Positions 50,480-61,656 of a stretch of 64,000 nt of DNA are shown piece after piece (the stretch's first letter is position 1; the number at the start of each line of letters is the position of its first letter). Under the pieces are notes generated by a model. The model saw nothing but the letters and a program-made list of their open reading frames with translations, was not told the origin of the DNA and did not search any database. This DNA is from Carnegiea gigantea. Its lineage: Eukaryota > Streptophyta > Magnoliopsida > Caryophyllales > Cactaceae. The stretch covers positions 124,001-188,000 of the forward strand of contig JAKOGI010000535.1 of assembly GCA_029747015.1 (NCBI GenBank), in the 5' to 3' direction. Made by a program: the position numbers and the translations under genes.

Positions 50480-51470
50480 CTTAATAATTTTTGTACCTGC
50501 TAATCGGTTATCTTAGACAGGGATGCCTGGAACTCTTTTGAACTTTCCATGCTGTTGATTCCTTCATGAGTATGAGCGGCGTTTGCCTGTTCTCTGGGCT
50601 GATAGCTACCTTGGCCTTGTCCTAAGCTCAGCCGTCCTCCGCCTCGGCCCCCTCTTCCTCGACCTCTGCTGCTGCGACCTCCTCTTATATTCCAACTAGC
50701 CGGGTAATCCACCAACTCATAATAGTTGGCTTCTTCGTGTCCTAACTTTCCACAGTGTTTACGGCTTACCCGATCTGTTCCTCTGCTTGAATGGGTCATG
50801 GCAAAAGTCGCAGCATCAATCTTTTGGTCTCGTTCTCTCATCACTCCCTTGTGGTACTCCTCCTGTTGAACCATGCTAAAAGTTTTGTCAAGTGAAGGGA
50901 GAGGGTCCAAGGCAAGGATTTAGGACCTCACATTGGAGTATAAGTCATCATCTAAGCCTAGCAAAAACTGATAGACCCTATCTCTTTCGGCCAGCTTGAT
51001 GTACTTCTCCCCGGCTTCATACTTACACACCAGACGTTTGACATAATTTTCCAATTCATTCCAAAGCCCCATTAGCTTCGAGAAGAATTCCACCATGCTT
51101 AAGCACCTTGCTTACAAGAAGCAATTTCGGCCTTTAGCCGATGGATCTAGGGTATGTTTGGGATAGCATAGTGTTTCTGAATATTCTCCCATATCGATTA
51201 CACTGAGTCAGTGTAGGTGATACTCGCATGAAGCTCTGGGTTTATAACATTAAGGACCCATGAAGTGACCATGGAATTGACTATAACCCATGTATTCACC
51301 TCGACTAGTTTAGCTCCAATTGCTACCATTGGCTTGGTGATTGTGCCATTGATAAAGGCCACTTTGTTCTTGGCTGTCAAGGCCATTATCATGGCACTCA
51401 AAGTTATTTCCATCAAATTTAGGTGCCATGATAATAGCTCCGGGAGCATCCAAGGGATGTAAATAGTATG
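50480..51470 (-). pseudogene. Ty1/copia gag, minus strand
   Basis: Order on the minus strand: the APGAIIMAPKFDGNNF-like start (about 51460), then ALTAKNKVAFINGTITKP and MVTSWVLNVINPELHASI (51449-51198, the copia gag N-terminal domain), LMGLWNELENYVKRLVCKYE and YQFLLGLDDDLYSNVR (about 51090-50940), ALDPLPSLDKTFSMVQQEEY (50910 on), HCGKLGHEEANYYE (a zinc knuckle whose first and last Cys are replaced) and an Arg/Gly-rich tail. Frameshifts and stops break it. Protease and everything downstream are missing; the frame abuts the inverted LTR fragment near 50460. Confidence 0.82.
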
Positions 51471-51567
51471 TGGATTAAGGGTCGATTATAAATTTTAGTA
51501 GTTTGTTGTTGGTCATCTTGCCTTCACCTATTGTGGCTTTAGGATGTTGATAGTTTGAGGGATTGGT

Positions 51568-51579
51568 GCTTTAATACCA
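51568..51579 (-). promoter_or_regulatory. Primer-binding site of the minus-strand copia
   Basis: TGGTATTAAAGC on the minus strand, a tRNA-iMet-type site with two changes, next to the LTR's inner end. Confidence 0.75.
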
Positions 51580-51581
51580 TA

Positions 51582-51833
51582 AAGAAGATGAGAAAAAGAG
51601 TAGAAGATGGGAGAAACCGAGCTCTTGTTCTCAGTGCTGTATTTCTTAAGTATAACGGCATGCATACACATCCTTATATGTGTTACACACGCCCAAAGCA
51701 ATGCCAAGCTAACCCTAACTCTAGCTTGGTGGCTAGGTAACAAATATATCGATAATAAATATATCTACAATAGGAATTAAAATATTTACAATATCTTTCG
51801 TAATATCTTTTGTAATTATCATCTATTCTATCA
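51582..51833 (-). mobile_element. Copia 5' LTR, minus orientation
   Basis: On the minus strand it begins TGATAGAATAGATGATAATT at 51833 and ends near CATCTTCTTTA before the primer site, about 250 bp. The promoter-type segment includes ACACATATAAGGATGTGTAT and the CTCGGTTTCTCCCATCTTCT leader. Confidence 0.8.
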
Positions 51834-52980
51834 CTATCATAGTAAAAAGTCTTTCAAACTGCAGAAATTAGCCATATAATTTCATGAAACCAAGATATAG
51901 GCCAAGGGTAAGAAAAGGAAACTCATAGAAGAGAATTCCAACATTAACCACACAATCCACGTATTGATTGCACAAACATGAAACAATTAAGTCAACAAAG
52001 GATTTGGGTTGGAGTTTCTACATAAGTGACTGACGTCGTTCTTGTTATGTCCACACCCCCCCAAAATTACATTAGTTGTTTGCATTCGTCTTAGTAAACA
52101 TGATAAATCCATTTTTCCCTAAAAGCATCTAACTCAAAATGTGAGATATTAAACAAGAGAAAACTTTCGCGATAGACCCATGACTTTAGCTCTTTTAGCA
52201 CACGAAGAACTGATACACGGGAATGACAGTTCCCTAGAGCTCTGCACCCTTCGTATAGAATATATGTATCTACATGACCTATAGCTTGTGCCTTGGGGCT
52301 TTAGATAGAAGTAATTGCACAACAATAAAGGCCTAGAAATCAATTGATCAAGCATTAAACCACAATCAGTCCAAAATAGTTCCCCAAGCATTACCAAGAG
52401 TAATTATTTCTCAAATTGAACTAAAATCCTACCAATCTGGCAACAACAATGTTGAAACACAATTGACAGGGACTAAGATAACTAATAGTAAAGAGAGTAG
52501 ATGTATTCATTAAATTTAGAGACACAAAATCACATAAAAGCTATTGGCGACAACAGACATATGCTTTGACTAAGCATCCCATCAATAATCAACAACAATG
52601 ATTCTACATCAGCTCCAACTTGACAGAATGATAGTAATTGAACGCTAGAAAACTCTAACTATGCATTTGGAATCAAATCACAAACCCAATTGGACAGACC
52701 AAGAATTATTGAAAGCTTAGAGAATTAACTTGCCTCACAACCGCGAAACTTCAAGCTCGTAGCTGAAAACAACCAACTCATGGATGTATAGTGGAAGCCC
52801 TAATTTACCACACACTGTGAAAGAACATCACAATGCATAGCTGAATACACTTGGTGCCAGGTTCCTTCAATTATCGCCGGCATAGACAATTTGCTGGCTG
52901 ATGAGTCACGCGATTTTGGCTAAGTAAGGAGAAGAGAGGATTGATGGAGAGTGGAGAACAAACTCTCTGCTAGCTAGGTG
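51834..52980. other. CACTA-2 right-hand interior, no gene recognised
   Basis: AT-rich, no domain in six frames. By position it would be the untranslated 5' part of CACTA-2, upstream of the TNP2 start at 44.7 kb. Confidence 0.4.
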
Positions 52981-53610
52981 CGAAAATTAAAACATAACTC
53001 GTATCTTCAGACTGAAATTAGAAATCGGGTTCTCTTTCGCTCTCTAAGCGAAACTGTAATTAGGATTTGGTTTGTAAAATTAGTCTTCTTTTGAGTCCAC
53101 TACGGGTAGTCTCGGAAAACGGTCTTAGTTAGAATACAGTTTGCATTTCAGTCTCTAAAATTAGTCCCAAGTGAGGATGGCTCAAGCCTGTCTCTGATTT
53201 TGATCTCCAAACTTAATTGGAGAGCGTTTTTAATTTGAGTCTCTAAATTTCGGTATGTGATCAACCAGATTCTTGTGGTGAGACCATATAAAACATCCTA
53301 ATATGCAAATCCAATTAGCTGACATATTGCTCTATCTATAGGCATGCTTAATTGAAGTACATGAAAACAAAAGAAGCATAGCTCATACACCATGAACCAA
53401 TATTTAGATTTTCTATGGAATATCAATGGTACCTTGGACAGCCTAGATAGCTAACTGGTAGTTGCCCTCAATTTAAATATGAGTAAATCCTACCAATAAA
53501 GCAACTATATACATAAATCTAGTGCCTGCTTCAGAGATAAGGATACGAAGAATATAACTTGCTGTTGCTCGTACTAAAGATAAGGTGTCTCGAACATGCT
53601 TTAGATGACG

Positions 53611-54590
53611 TCACATAGAAGAGAATCCCATTTGAGTACTTCTGGGTGGTCTTGGTGAGGAAAATCCCATGTAGTGGTTTGGATGTTGATAGCTGATACG
53701 GGTCTTGGAGACAACAATCAAGTGTAGTGGCTTGGGTGTTGATAGATGATGCGCAGAATGGTTACATTGTTTCCAGTCTGTGCAATTACTTTTCACCCCA
53801 ATGAGTGATCCCATGGGCATTGGTGATCCATTATGAAAAACATCAGCATTATGACTTTTCCATATGCTCCAAAAGGAGAATAGTGGTTCATGAGACATTA
53901 GCCACTCAACCTACAAATAGATATGTGAAACATCCCTAATTGTAAACTGCGAGTTAAAAAAGGGAAGCTGCTTAATCATCTATGATGAACAACCATGTTG
54001 TAAATTTTAGCTACAAAAGAGCAATAAGCAAAAAGATATTCCATATCTTCTAATTGCGAGAGACAAGCGGAACAAACCAAGATTTGACTATAAGCCACAA
54101 CACAATGAGCAGTAAGGCATAATTGCTTTAAGAAGATCATGACCTTAGGCATAGCATCTAATTTCCTGTTCTAATTGAATTTCCAAACTATTTGATCAAG
54201 TAAAAGGTTATCATTGTTTGCAAGCTGCAAATTTTGTAGGAAAATCACAATTTTTAGGAAACTCCCAATAAAGCGTATAATCCAGTTCAGTCAGAGGGAT
54301 TGGACTAGCCAGCATAAGGTGGATGAAAGGCTAAGGCAGAACTAGAGAGTTAAGTACAATATCCCAATTTTTATCTAGTTTAATGAACTCACAAACTTTA
54401 ATGTCTCAATTAGTTTGACTAGAAAGATCTATCTGCAATAGGTCACCAAACAAGAATAATAACACCATGTATCAAACCAAAATTGATATATTTTTTTTCC
54501 CCACTACGTAGTTGCGACAGAGATAGAGCATTTTGGTGTATAAATTCATGTGTGCATGGCATGCACTTCCAAACCCAAGAGTGGATTGTT
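53611..54590 (-). pseudogene. LINE ORF2 C-terminal part (zf-RVT and RNase-H-adjacent region)
   Basis: On the minus strand: an FWFDTWC-like block near 54470, then VWKFN....PKVMIFLKQL and LVCSACLSQLEDMEYLFAYC (54210-54020), matching the plant LINE zinc-binding region (CPLC....ET..HLF..C). Then FSFWSIWKSHNADVFHNGSP (53880-53820), the usual W.IWKSRN..VF segment after it. Stops and frameshifts are frequent. May be continuous with 61657-63899 before copia insertion. Confidence 0.65.
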
Positions 54591-54599
54591 TCATTTATG

Positions 54600-55960
54600 T
54601 GAAAAAGAATGCGTGTGGAGAACTATACTTAGCTCTTATCTATTTAACCTAAAATTATTGAATTTGGAGAGAAATTTTCATATAAATTTAGTCGTGAAGG
54701 CAAAATTTACATCACTTATTTTTCGCAAGCCTAAGTCGCCATACTTTTGCGTTTGCCTATTTTATCTCAAGCTACAAGGGAAAGCCCTTTTTCAACATTT
54801 GATTTTTTAAAAGAAAAATTCATGATTTATTCAATCTAAATTTTGACAAATAGAAGAGTAAGGCTAAAAACATTGCATACTATAGTATCACTTGATAAGG
54901 ATTTAAAATTCGATTGAATAAGGACAACGTGGCTAGCCTAGGACAAAGATGCAATCTCCAATTACTTAACCTAGATTTTGCCTTATTGGTGTAAGGACCA
55001 CATCCACGAGTTCGCCTCCCACGTGCAGTTATCCTATGAATGGCTGGACTTACTTGCTAGGTACTTGGATTCAAAACTAAGTATTATTATTATTATTTTT
55101 AAAAGCGATCAAATTGTGACAGAATAAGTGGACTGGATTAAAAAAAAAAAAAGACCAGAGTTCTGATCTAGGAACTTGGGCTAAGAACCAGGTCCGGTCC
55201 CCTGGTCTGATTTTAGATAGTGTTGGTTGTCTCCAAGAGATCTAGGTAGTGGCTTAATCCAAGAACTCGGCCGAGTTCCTAGGCCAGAATTGGGCCCAGT
55301 TCCTGGTGCAGATAGTGGCGCTATCTTGGATCCCGAGCCTATTCTGTATGAATATGAAAAATAAAAATAAAATAAAAATGAAATACAAATAGTAAAGTTA
55401 ATTAAAAGAGTCGTCTATGAGTTTTAGGAGAAACTTACAAACCAAGTGTACTTTTTGGAATGAGCGATAACCGAAGGGACAATAGGCTCATATGAACCAT
55501 AAACCAAGGAGACACCGAAAGGGATGGTAAGGTCGTTTCAAAATGGTTTTCAAAGGATCCCAAGTAAGATATGGTGTGGGGACCATCTAATTCCATTGGT
55601 GTGAACTGACGATCCAAATTTAGAGGCGAAGGTACGATATTTTGTAATGGAGTGAATCATAACATCGCCCGTCATCACTAGCGACCTCTACTAACCAATA
55701 TGGGAAAGTAGGATCTAATTACGCTGAAGACAACAAGCATGCATCATATTAGAATTAACTAACTCAAATAGTAGAAATCAAAAATACAATGTCATTCTAA
55801 AGAAAAAAGAAACAATTGAAAATATTACAGAAGCAGGGAAGAAACTAACTAAAGATTACATCTTTATCCAGCCTGAAATTGAATAAACTAAAGAGAAGAA
55901 AACTAGAGAGAAAATTTGAGGGAAGAATCGATTTTGTCCTCAGAATAACCCACCTAATAC
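54600..55960. other. No gene recognised; GC-palindromic patch at 55150-55330
   Basis: AT-rich flanks. 55150-55330 carries several words such as ACTCGGCCGAGTTC and GGGCCCAGTTCCTGG in both orientations. An open minus-strand frame at 55435-55617 has no recognised domain. The region just before 55964 is the left flank of the copia element. Confidence 0.4.
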
Positions 55961-55963
55961 ACC

Positions 55964-56160
55964 TGTAATAAAATGTAGGGATATTATTGTAATTTTATAT
56001 GTTATACATTGCTATATATACATATGTAATAAAATGTAGGGATATTATTGTAATAAAATGTAGCTAAAAATGCTCATCTAAACGCAAGCCGACTCTTCCC
56101 TTTTTTCTTCCTCTCTAAGTTTCTCTTCTTCTTCTTCTTAAAAAAAAAAGAGGAAAAAAA
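55964..56160 (+). repeat. Left copia LTR with 61-bp internal duplication
   Basis: TGTAATAAAATGTAGGGATA occurs at 55964 and at 56025. The right LTR has only one copy. The CTCTTCCCTTTTTTCTTCC segment near 56093 is typical of an LTR transcript leader. Confidence 0.65.
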
Positions 56161-56189
56161 ACCCTAATTTTTCCTTAACCGCCAACTAC

Positions 56190-58200
56190 CATGGTTGCTT
56201 CATCAACGACGACTGCTATGCCTACCTCCATTGTTCTCGTCTCACATGTGTCAGTCGCCTACGTGTCTGCACCCCTCTCCCCTTCCATCGGTGTGCATCA
56301 TCCCCTCTCTCATCGGGCTTCATGATGTTCCCGTTTTGCTTCAGGCAAAGGCTTCCCATCTCCCTCCTTTTGTGCCGTCGCAGCCACCGTCCACCATCAC
56401 TCTACCGTTGTAAACCGAGTCGACTGGCCGTCCGGCACTATACAGTGCCGCCACGGCTCCCTGTTCCCACATCGTGGCCTCACCATTTTCGGCTGTGCCT
56501 TTTGAACTTCCACTGCCTGCACCTGCAATTTTCATGGCTCGTTATGGGTGCGCTCAGGCCCATCTGCGCCCACCACCTATCCTTTAGGTCCCACGGCATG
56601 GGCTCCACGACTAGGTTCCACTAACCCTTACTTAACCCTAACCGTCAGTCGCCCTGAACTCTTGCATCTCACAACCTTGGGCATCATGGATGGGGCGTTG
56701 TTGCTAACGACTTTCCAATCACATCTTGCAGTGGCCTCCTGGTTCTTCCTCAGTCTCTGTGGACATTCAACATTACTATATATGTCACCACTGTTCTTGC
56801 ATCGATTGATGATTATTTGTCATAGGAAACACAATTTAAGTCTTTTACCATCATGCATCAACTGCATGGCATGCTTGATGGTATGGTTATTCAGCCCTCA
56901 TCCACAATGTTGGTTGCTTCTGACGTCAGTCAACCCAACCCTACCTATTCTTATTGGCTTCGGGTCAATCAGTTACTCGTGCTTGGATTTTCGCTACTAT
57001 ATCCAAGGAGACATTGTGTGAGGTTCGTAATCTTCCGCATGCATTACCAATCTGGCAGCACCTTGCTTTACATTTCAATACTGCTAGTTTGGCGAGAGCC
57101 CTTGATCTCAAATGCATGCTCACCAATGTTTCAAAATGATATGATCAATCCATAAAAGAATACTTACATCATATTAAAAGTTTGGTTGATTCTCGTGCTG
57201 CAATTCAGAGTCCTGTGTTTGACCTTGAGTTGATTTAGTTTACCACCACAGGTCTGCCACCTGATTATCATACCTTCATTACTACCTACTCCATGCTTCC
57301 TAGTAGTTACACATTCGATGATCTACGGTCTAAACTTGTCTTCTATGAGTAGCGATTGAAGTTTCAGTTGTCTCAAGATGGTCTTGTGCATCAGGCCATT
57401 GTCAGCACTGCTCATTCTGCCTTAGGGGGTGATTCTCGTACTCCAACCCACAGCAGTGGCAAAGGCAGGAGCAATAGTGGCCACCGATAGTGGAATAATA
57501 AAGGTCCCAACAATAAGGGAAGTAACAAAAACAACCACAATAACGGTAATCCTCATGTTTTATTGTCATCTGTTGTTTGCACTTCTGCTTTGGATACTCA
57601 CCATTTCTTGGTAGGCACTAACCAGTTAAATGGGATGTTAGGCTCTCATCCACATATTATTTGCTAAATCTATTAAGCTGTAGGTCATTCTGCTGTGACT
57701 TGTCCCAACCGCTACCAATCTCGTTCACAGCTAGTGGTTCTTGCTTATGCTACCTTCAATTTTGTGGATGTTGGGTAACATCTGCAGCCTCCCACATGAC
57801 TCTTGATGGTGGCAAATTGCTCTCTAAGTTTGTTTACTCTAGCATGAGTCTTATTAAAGTTAGGAATGGAAACTTGTTACCTATAAAACACATTGGCCAT
57901 TGTTTTGTGTCTATTCCTATTAAGCCATTTCGTCTTACTCGTGCCCTTTATGTTCCTCAGTTGAACAATAACCTGTTATATGTTCGGCAGCTTTGTCGGA
58001 CAACAATTGCAATGTGATTTTTGATTTTGATTTTGTACTTTTTAAGAACAGCACCATGGGTGAAGTCATTTTGCAGGCCCCTCGCGCTAGCAATGTTTAT
58101 CTGATCTTTCTTGCTGCTAAAAGCCCGTGGTTTCTACAAACCTTACCTTCAGTTCTTCGAGAGAACGGCTGCTTGGGGCATTGTGGTGCTTAGACTGGTG
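56190..58200 (+). pseudogene. Copia gag and protease region
   Basis: The candidate start ATGGTTGCTTCATC lies near 56191, followed by a Ser/Pro-rich low-complexity segment in shifting frames. Gag proper starts near 56940 (WIFATISKETLCEVRNLPHA, then ALHFNTASLARALDLKCMLT) and continues through EYLHHIKSLVDS and TGLPPDYHTFI to about 57400. A zinc-knuckle trace, GHSAVTCPNRY, lies near 57690. The protease/pre-integrase block follows (57790-58130, SHMTLDGGKLLSKFV, then LYVPQLNNNLLYVRQLCR); the catalytic DTG itself is lost. Many stops. Confidence 0.75.
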
Positions 58201-58269
58201 CTCTTTTAAGGGAACACCGCGTTTTGAATGTTTCTCTTACTTTTCATGATACTTGTACGACTTGTCGTT

Positions 58270-59030
58270 TGGCTAAGTCTCATAACATTTAAATTAGTTG
58301 AGCATCGTACTTGTTTCCCTCTTGAACTGATACATTCTGATGTATGACAATAACTTATTTTATCACATTAGGGATTTAAGTATTATGTCTCTTTCATTGA
58401 TGATTATTCTTGTTTCACATTGATTTATCCTATGAAACGCAAGTCGAAGTCTATAATATATTTATTACCTTTAAAACTCTGGTGGAAAACCTATTCAATT
58501 GCAAAATCAAATGTTTCAAAGTGATGGGGTAAAGGAATTTGATCAAAACACCATGAATGACTTCTTTCTTGGCCATGGAGTTTATGTCCTAAATTCATGC
58601 CCTAACACACAACAACAGAATGGGGTTGTTGAATGGAAACACCGGCACCTCTTAGAAGTAACACGACCATTTCTAATTGATGCTGCCCTTCTTGCCTCTT
58701 CTTGGTTGGATGCACTGTATGTTGCTGTTGTTACCATTAATAGGCTTCCTACTCGCATTCTTTATGAAAAGTCTCTTTGTGAGATTTTATTTAAAAGGAC
58801 TTCTGATTACTTTCTTAAAACCTTTTAGGCGTGCATGTTTTCCTTACATGTCTTCTCCCCACAAGTTATCACCCCACTCTGTTGTGTGTGTTTTCATGGG
58901 TTATGCCCCTCATTATAAGGGGTATCGCTGTTTTGATCATCTCACTAACCATACCGATATTAGTTAGCATGTGTTTTTTCATGAAGATGAGTTTCCCTTC
59001 TCCACTTTAGGATCTCGGGTGACCTCTACA
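58270..59030 (+). pseudogene. Copia integrase core
   Basis: LELIHSDV near 58325 keeps the first catalytic Asp. Then FIDDYSCFTLIYPMK (58395-58440), QSDGVKEFDQ (58517-58546), which lies where DNG.EF with the second Asp is expected, and NTQQQNGVVEWKHRHLLE (58604-58657), where the catalytic Glu of 'NG.VERKHRH' is still E. PTRIL and HSVVCVFMGYAPHYKGYRCF (58870-58930) form the usual C-terminal end. Stops occur near 58290, 58350 and 58510. Confidence 0.78.
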
Positions 59031-59399
59031 CCCCTTCTAGCGCCTTTCAATTTGCATCATATTTTGTGTCTTACCAGCACTGCAAATGCTGTCGCACCAG
59101 CCCTACCATCTTTTCTCCCCCTTCCCTACCTGTCTTGCCCTCTTGCCTCGGTGCGTCCTCCCCTGCTACCTCCAGGCTTCACCTTTTTCTAGTTCACCCT
59201 TGGCCTTTACTTCCCTACCTGTTTCGCCTTGTTCCCTCCCAGATGCATTGCCTAACACTATTGGCCCTTTACCCACTATTTGCTTTACCACCACGGTTTG
59301 CCCAATGCAAACCAGATCTAAGTCTGGTATCTCTAAGCCCAAACAAGTCCTTTCCCATTCTATGTCCTTAGCTGAGTCTGAACCTACCTCCTTCACCTA

Positions 59400-60900
59400 A
59401 GCATCTAAACACCTTTACTGGAAAGCAGCAGTGGCTGAGGAGTATAACGCTTTACTGGCCAATGGTATATGGATCTTGGTTCCCCCTACCCTTCACAAAA
59501 CTTGCTTGGTAGTAAATAGGCCTATAGAGTTAAATATTGTTCTGGCGGGTATGTGGAAAGGTGCAAAGCACGTCTAGTTGCTCAAGGGTTTCATTAGTAG
59601 GATGAAATTGACTACCATGAGACATTCTCCCCTGTTGTCAAAACTGTCACCATTCATCTTATTCTCTCCCTTGCTGTTTCATTTCAATGGTTTATCTGCC
59701 AGTTATATGTCAAAAATGTCTTCTTGCATGGGCATCTCACTGAGGAAGTCTATATGAAACAACCCCGTGGCTTTATTCATCTTGATTACCTTCACTATGT
59801 TTGTAAACTTTAGAAGGATTTCTATGGTTTAAAGTAAGCTCCTCGAACTTGGTTTCATCGTTTTAGCAGCTTTCTCTTGTCTGATGGTTTTGTATATAGC
59901 AATGCTAATCCTTTTATGTTTGTTTTCGCACTGGTTCTCACATCTTGGTTCTTCTTCTCTATGTGGATGGCATTATTTTGACTGGGAGCTCCCTTTTGCC
60001 TCTTTCTTCCTTTATCTCCACTCTCTCTAACTAGTTTGTTGTGAAAGATTTGGGGGATCTTCACTACTTCCTTCGTATTCAGGTTATGCGTGACTGCATG
60101 TATATTTTTCTCTCTCTACATAAATATGTTGATGATCTTCTTCATAAATTTCACACTCATACGGTTAAACCAGTCGCCACTCATTCTGCTGCTCACACCC
60201 TTTTATCCCTGACTGACGGTGAATTGCATGCAGATCCTTCTGAGTCCCAGAGTATGGTAGGTGCTTTATAGTATTTGACAATGACTCTTCCTGACATTGC
60301 CTGTGCAGTCCATGTGGTCTCTCAATTTATGCATGCTTCCCTCAATGTTCACTTTCATGCTGTTAAGCGCTTTCAGATATTTGTAGGGTACTCAGGATCA
60401 TGGCCTTTTGTTGTACTTTTCTGCATCCCGTCCATTATTGTGGCTTATTAAGATGCTGATTGGGCTGGTTGCAAAGACTCCTGTTACTCTACCACTAACT
60501 ATACAGTATACTTTGGACCCAACCTTGTCACCTAGCGCTCCAAGGAGCAATCCATGGTCTCTAAATCCTCCACTGAGGGAGAGTACCGTGCTCTCGGCTA
60601 CACTACTGCTGAAACTGTTTGGATTCAGAAGCTGCTTTACGACCTTGGTATTGTTCTTCCCAGTCTTGTTCGGTTGTATTGTGACAACATCAGTGCCACC
60701 TACATGACTGGCAATCTAATTCATCATGATCGCAACAAGCACATAGCAGTTGAGTATCACTTTGTTCGTGAACGGGTTGCTGCTGGTGATCTTATTGTGC
60801 GATATATTCCTTCTAGTCTATAGATTGCTGACATTTTTACAAAAGGATTATCCTCTAAGCAGTTCTTATTTTTAAAGTCCAATCTGACCATGAATCCCCC
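59400..60900 (+). pseudogene. Copia reverse transcriptase and RNase H
   Basis: The RT start appears as W(K)AAVAEEYNALLANGIWIL (59420-59475), then [20 protein letters not shown] (about 59620-59680) and VYMKQPRGF (59748-59775). The catalytic YVDD box is not intact. LGDLHYFL (60050-60073) follows. RNase H is best preserved (60554-60823): SKSSTEGEYRALGYTTAETV, LYCDNISATYM, HHDRNKHIAVEYHFVRERV, then ADIFTKGLSS to the TAA at 60920. Multiple stops break the RT. Confidence 0.8.
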
Positions 60901-61199
60901 TGTTCAGATGGAGGGGGCGTAATAGCATGTAGGTATGTTATTGTAATTTTATATGTTGTTCATCGCTGTATATACATATTAGACTCCCAGGTTGGGTGTG
61001 CTATTCATATTATTCACAATGTGGAAACCCAACAAAAGAACATGCTTTTTTGGATTAATCAATCTCTTACTCTTGATGCCTCTGAGTGCTGGAGCATTTT
61101 CACTCAAATTCTACATCAAATGTTTTAGACTCTCACTAGAGTTTCTCTACAATTTTTCAGATCCTTCACTTGAATTTTTCATGTGATTAACCCTAGGGG

Positions 61200-61650
61200 T
61201 GAGCCCATTTTTACAGAGCTTAAAATAGGCTGAATTAGTTACGGAAAATAAAATTCTTACTTCGACTTCTAGTAGACTTAATACGAATAATTTGCATATT
61301 CAGATGAAACTCTACAAAGGGGAGTTGACTTAGTTAAAGAGAGGTAGGACCTGAGAACTTCCTGTGTAAAGAACCCGGTTAGTTTCTTAGCTAGGTCAAG
61401 CCCATTAGGCCCATGCTTCATTTTCCTTTTTCCTTTTTCCTTTTCTCTCTTCTTTCTTTCTTTTGTAGTCAAAATTTTTGAGTTATTTTACAGGGCACCC
61501 AAATGCATAGGTTGGGCATAGCTTTTATCATTGGGAATTTTATAAAATTAGAGACGCCATTCTTAGGTGTGTACACCTGTGTATAGCCTAAAATGAATCT
61601 AAAGTCGGATGTCCCTGGAAGACAAAGTAACTTAATTATTTATCTAACAA
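61200..61650. other. No gene recognised
   Basis: Between the copia right end and the LINE remnant. It contains CTTTTTCCTTTTTCCTTTTC runs near 61420-61450 and no domain. Confidence 0.4.
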
Positions 61651-61656
61651 TGAACT

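Larger units (their letters stand above)
42312..53259 (-). mobile_element. CACTA (En/Spm) transposon 2, heavily nested
   Basis: The left end, CAGTAGAGACCGAAATTTCC, and the reverse-complemented right end, CACATACCGAAATTTAGAGA, share ACCGAAATTT close to a CACTA-like start. GAGACCGAT/CGGTCTC-type subterminal motifs crowd 42312-42720 and recur in weaker form at 53090-53250. Minus-strand TNP2 and Ptta fragments lie at 43.1-44.7 kb. About 6.8 kb of retroelements (45066-51833) sits between the TNP2 start and the right end. Boundaries are approximate and no target duplication is evident. Confidence 0.65.
55964..61190 (+). mobile_element. Decayed full-length Ty1/copia element
   Basis: The left LTR begins TGTAATAAAATGTAGG at 55964. 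The right LTR begins at about 60918, after a polypurine tract (ATGGAGGGGG), with the matching TAGCATGTAGGTATGTTATT. Gag, protease, integrase, reverse transcriptase and RNase H follow in copia order in between. The right end is uncertain because LTR similarity fades after about 60985. No primer site is clear behind the left LTR. Confidence 0.8.

Noticed and set aside
53098..53120. CACTACGGGTAGTCTCGG as a separate CACTA terminus
   Set aside because: No matching inverted end found; GAGACC-type motifs continue on both sides, so it is more likely internal to CACTA-2.
55435..55617. Minus-strand open frame as a small gene
   Set aside because: No domain recognised, no upstream support, and surrounded by TE-like sequence; left unassigned.
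56195..57155. Overlapping open frames as separate proteins
   Set aside because: They are shifted pieces of one copia gag region; only some carry gag motifs.
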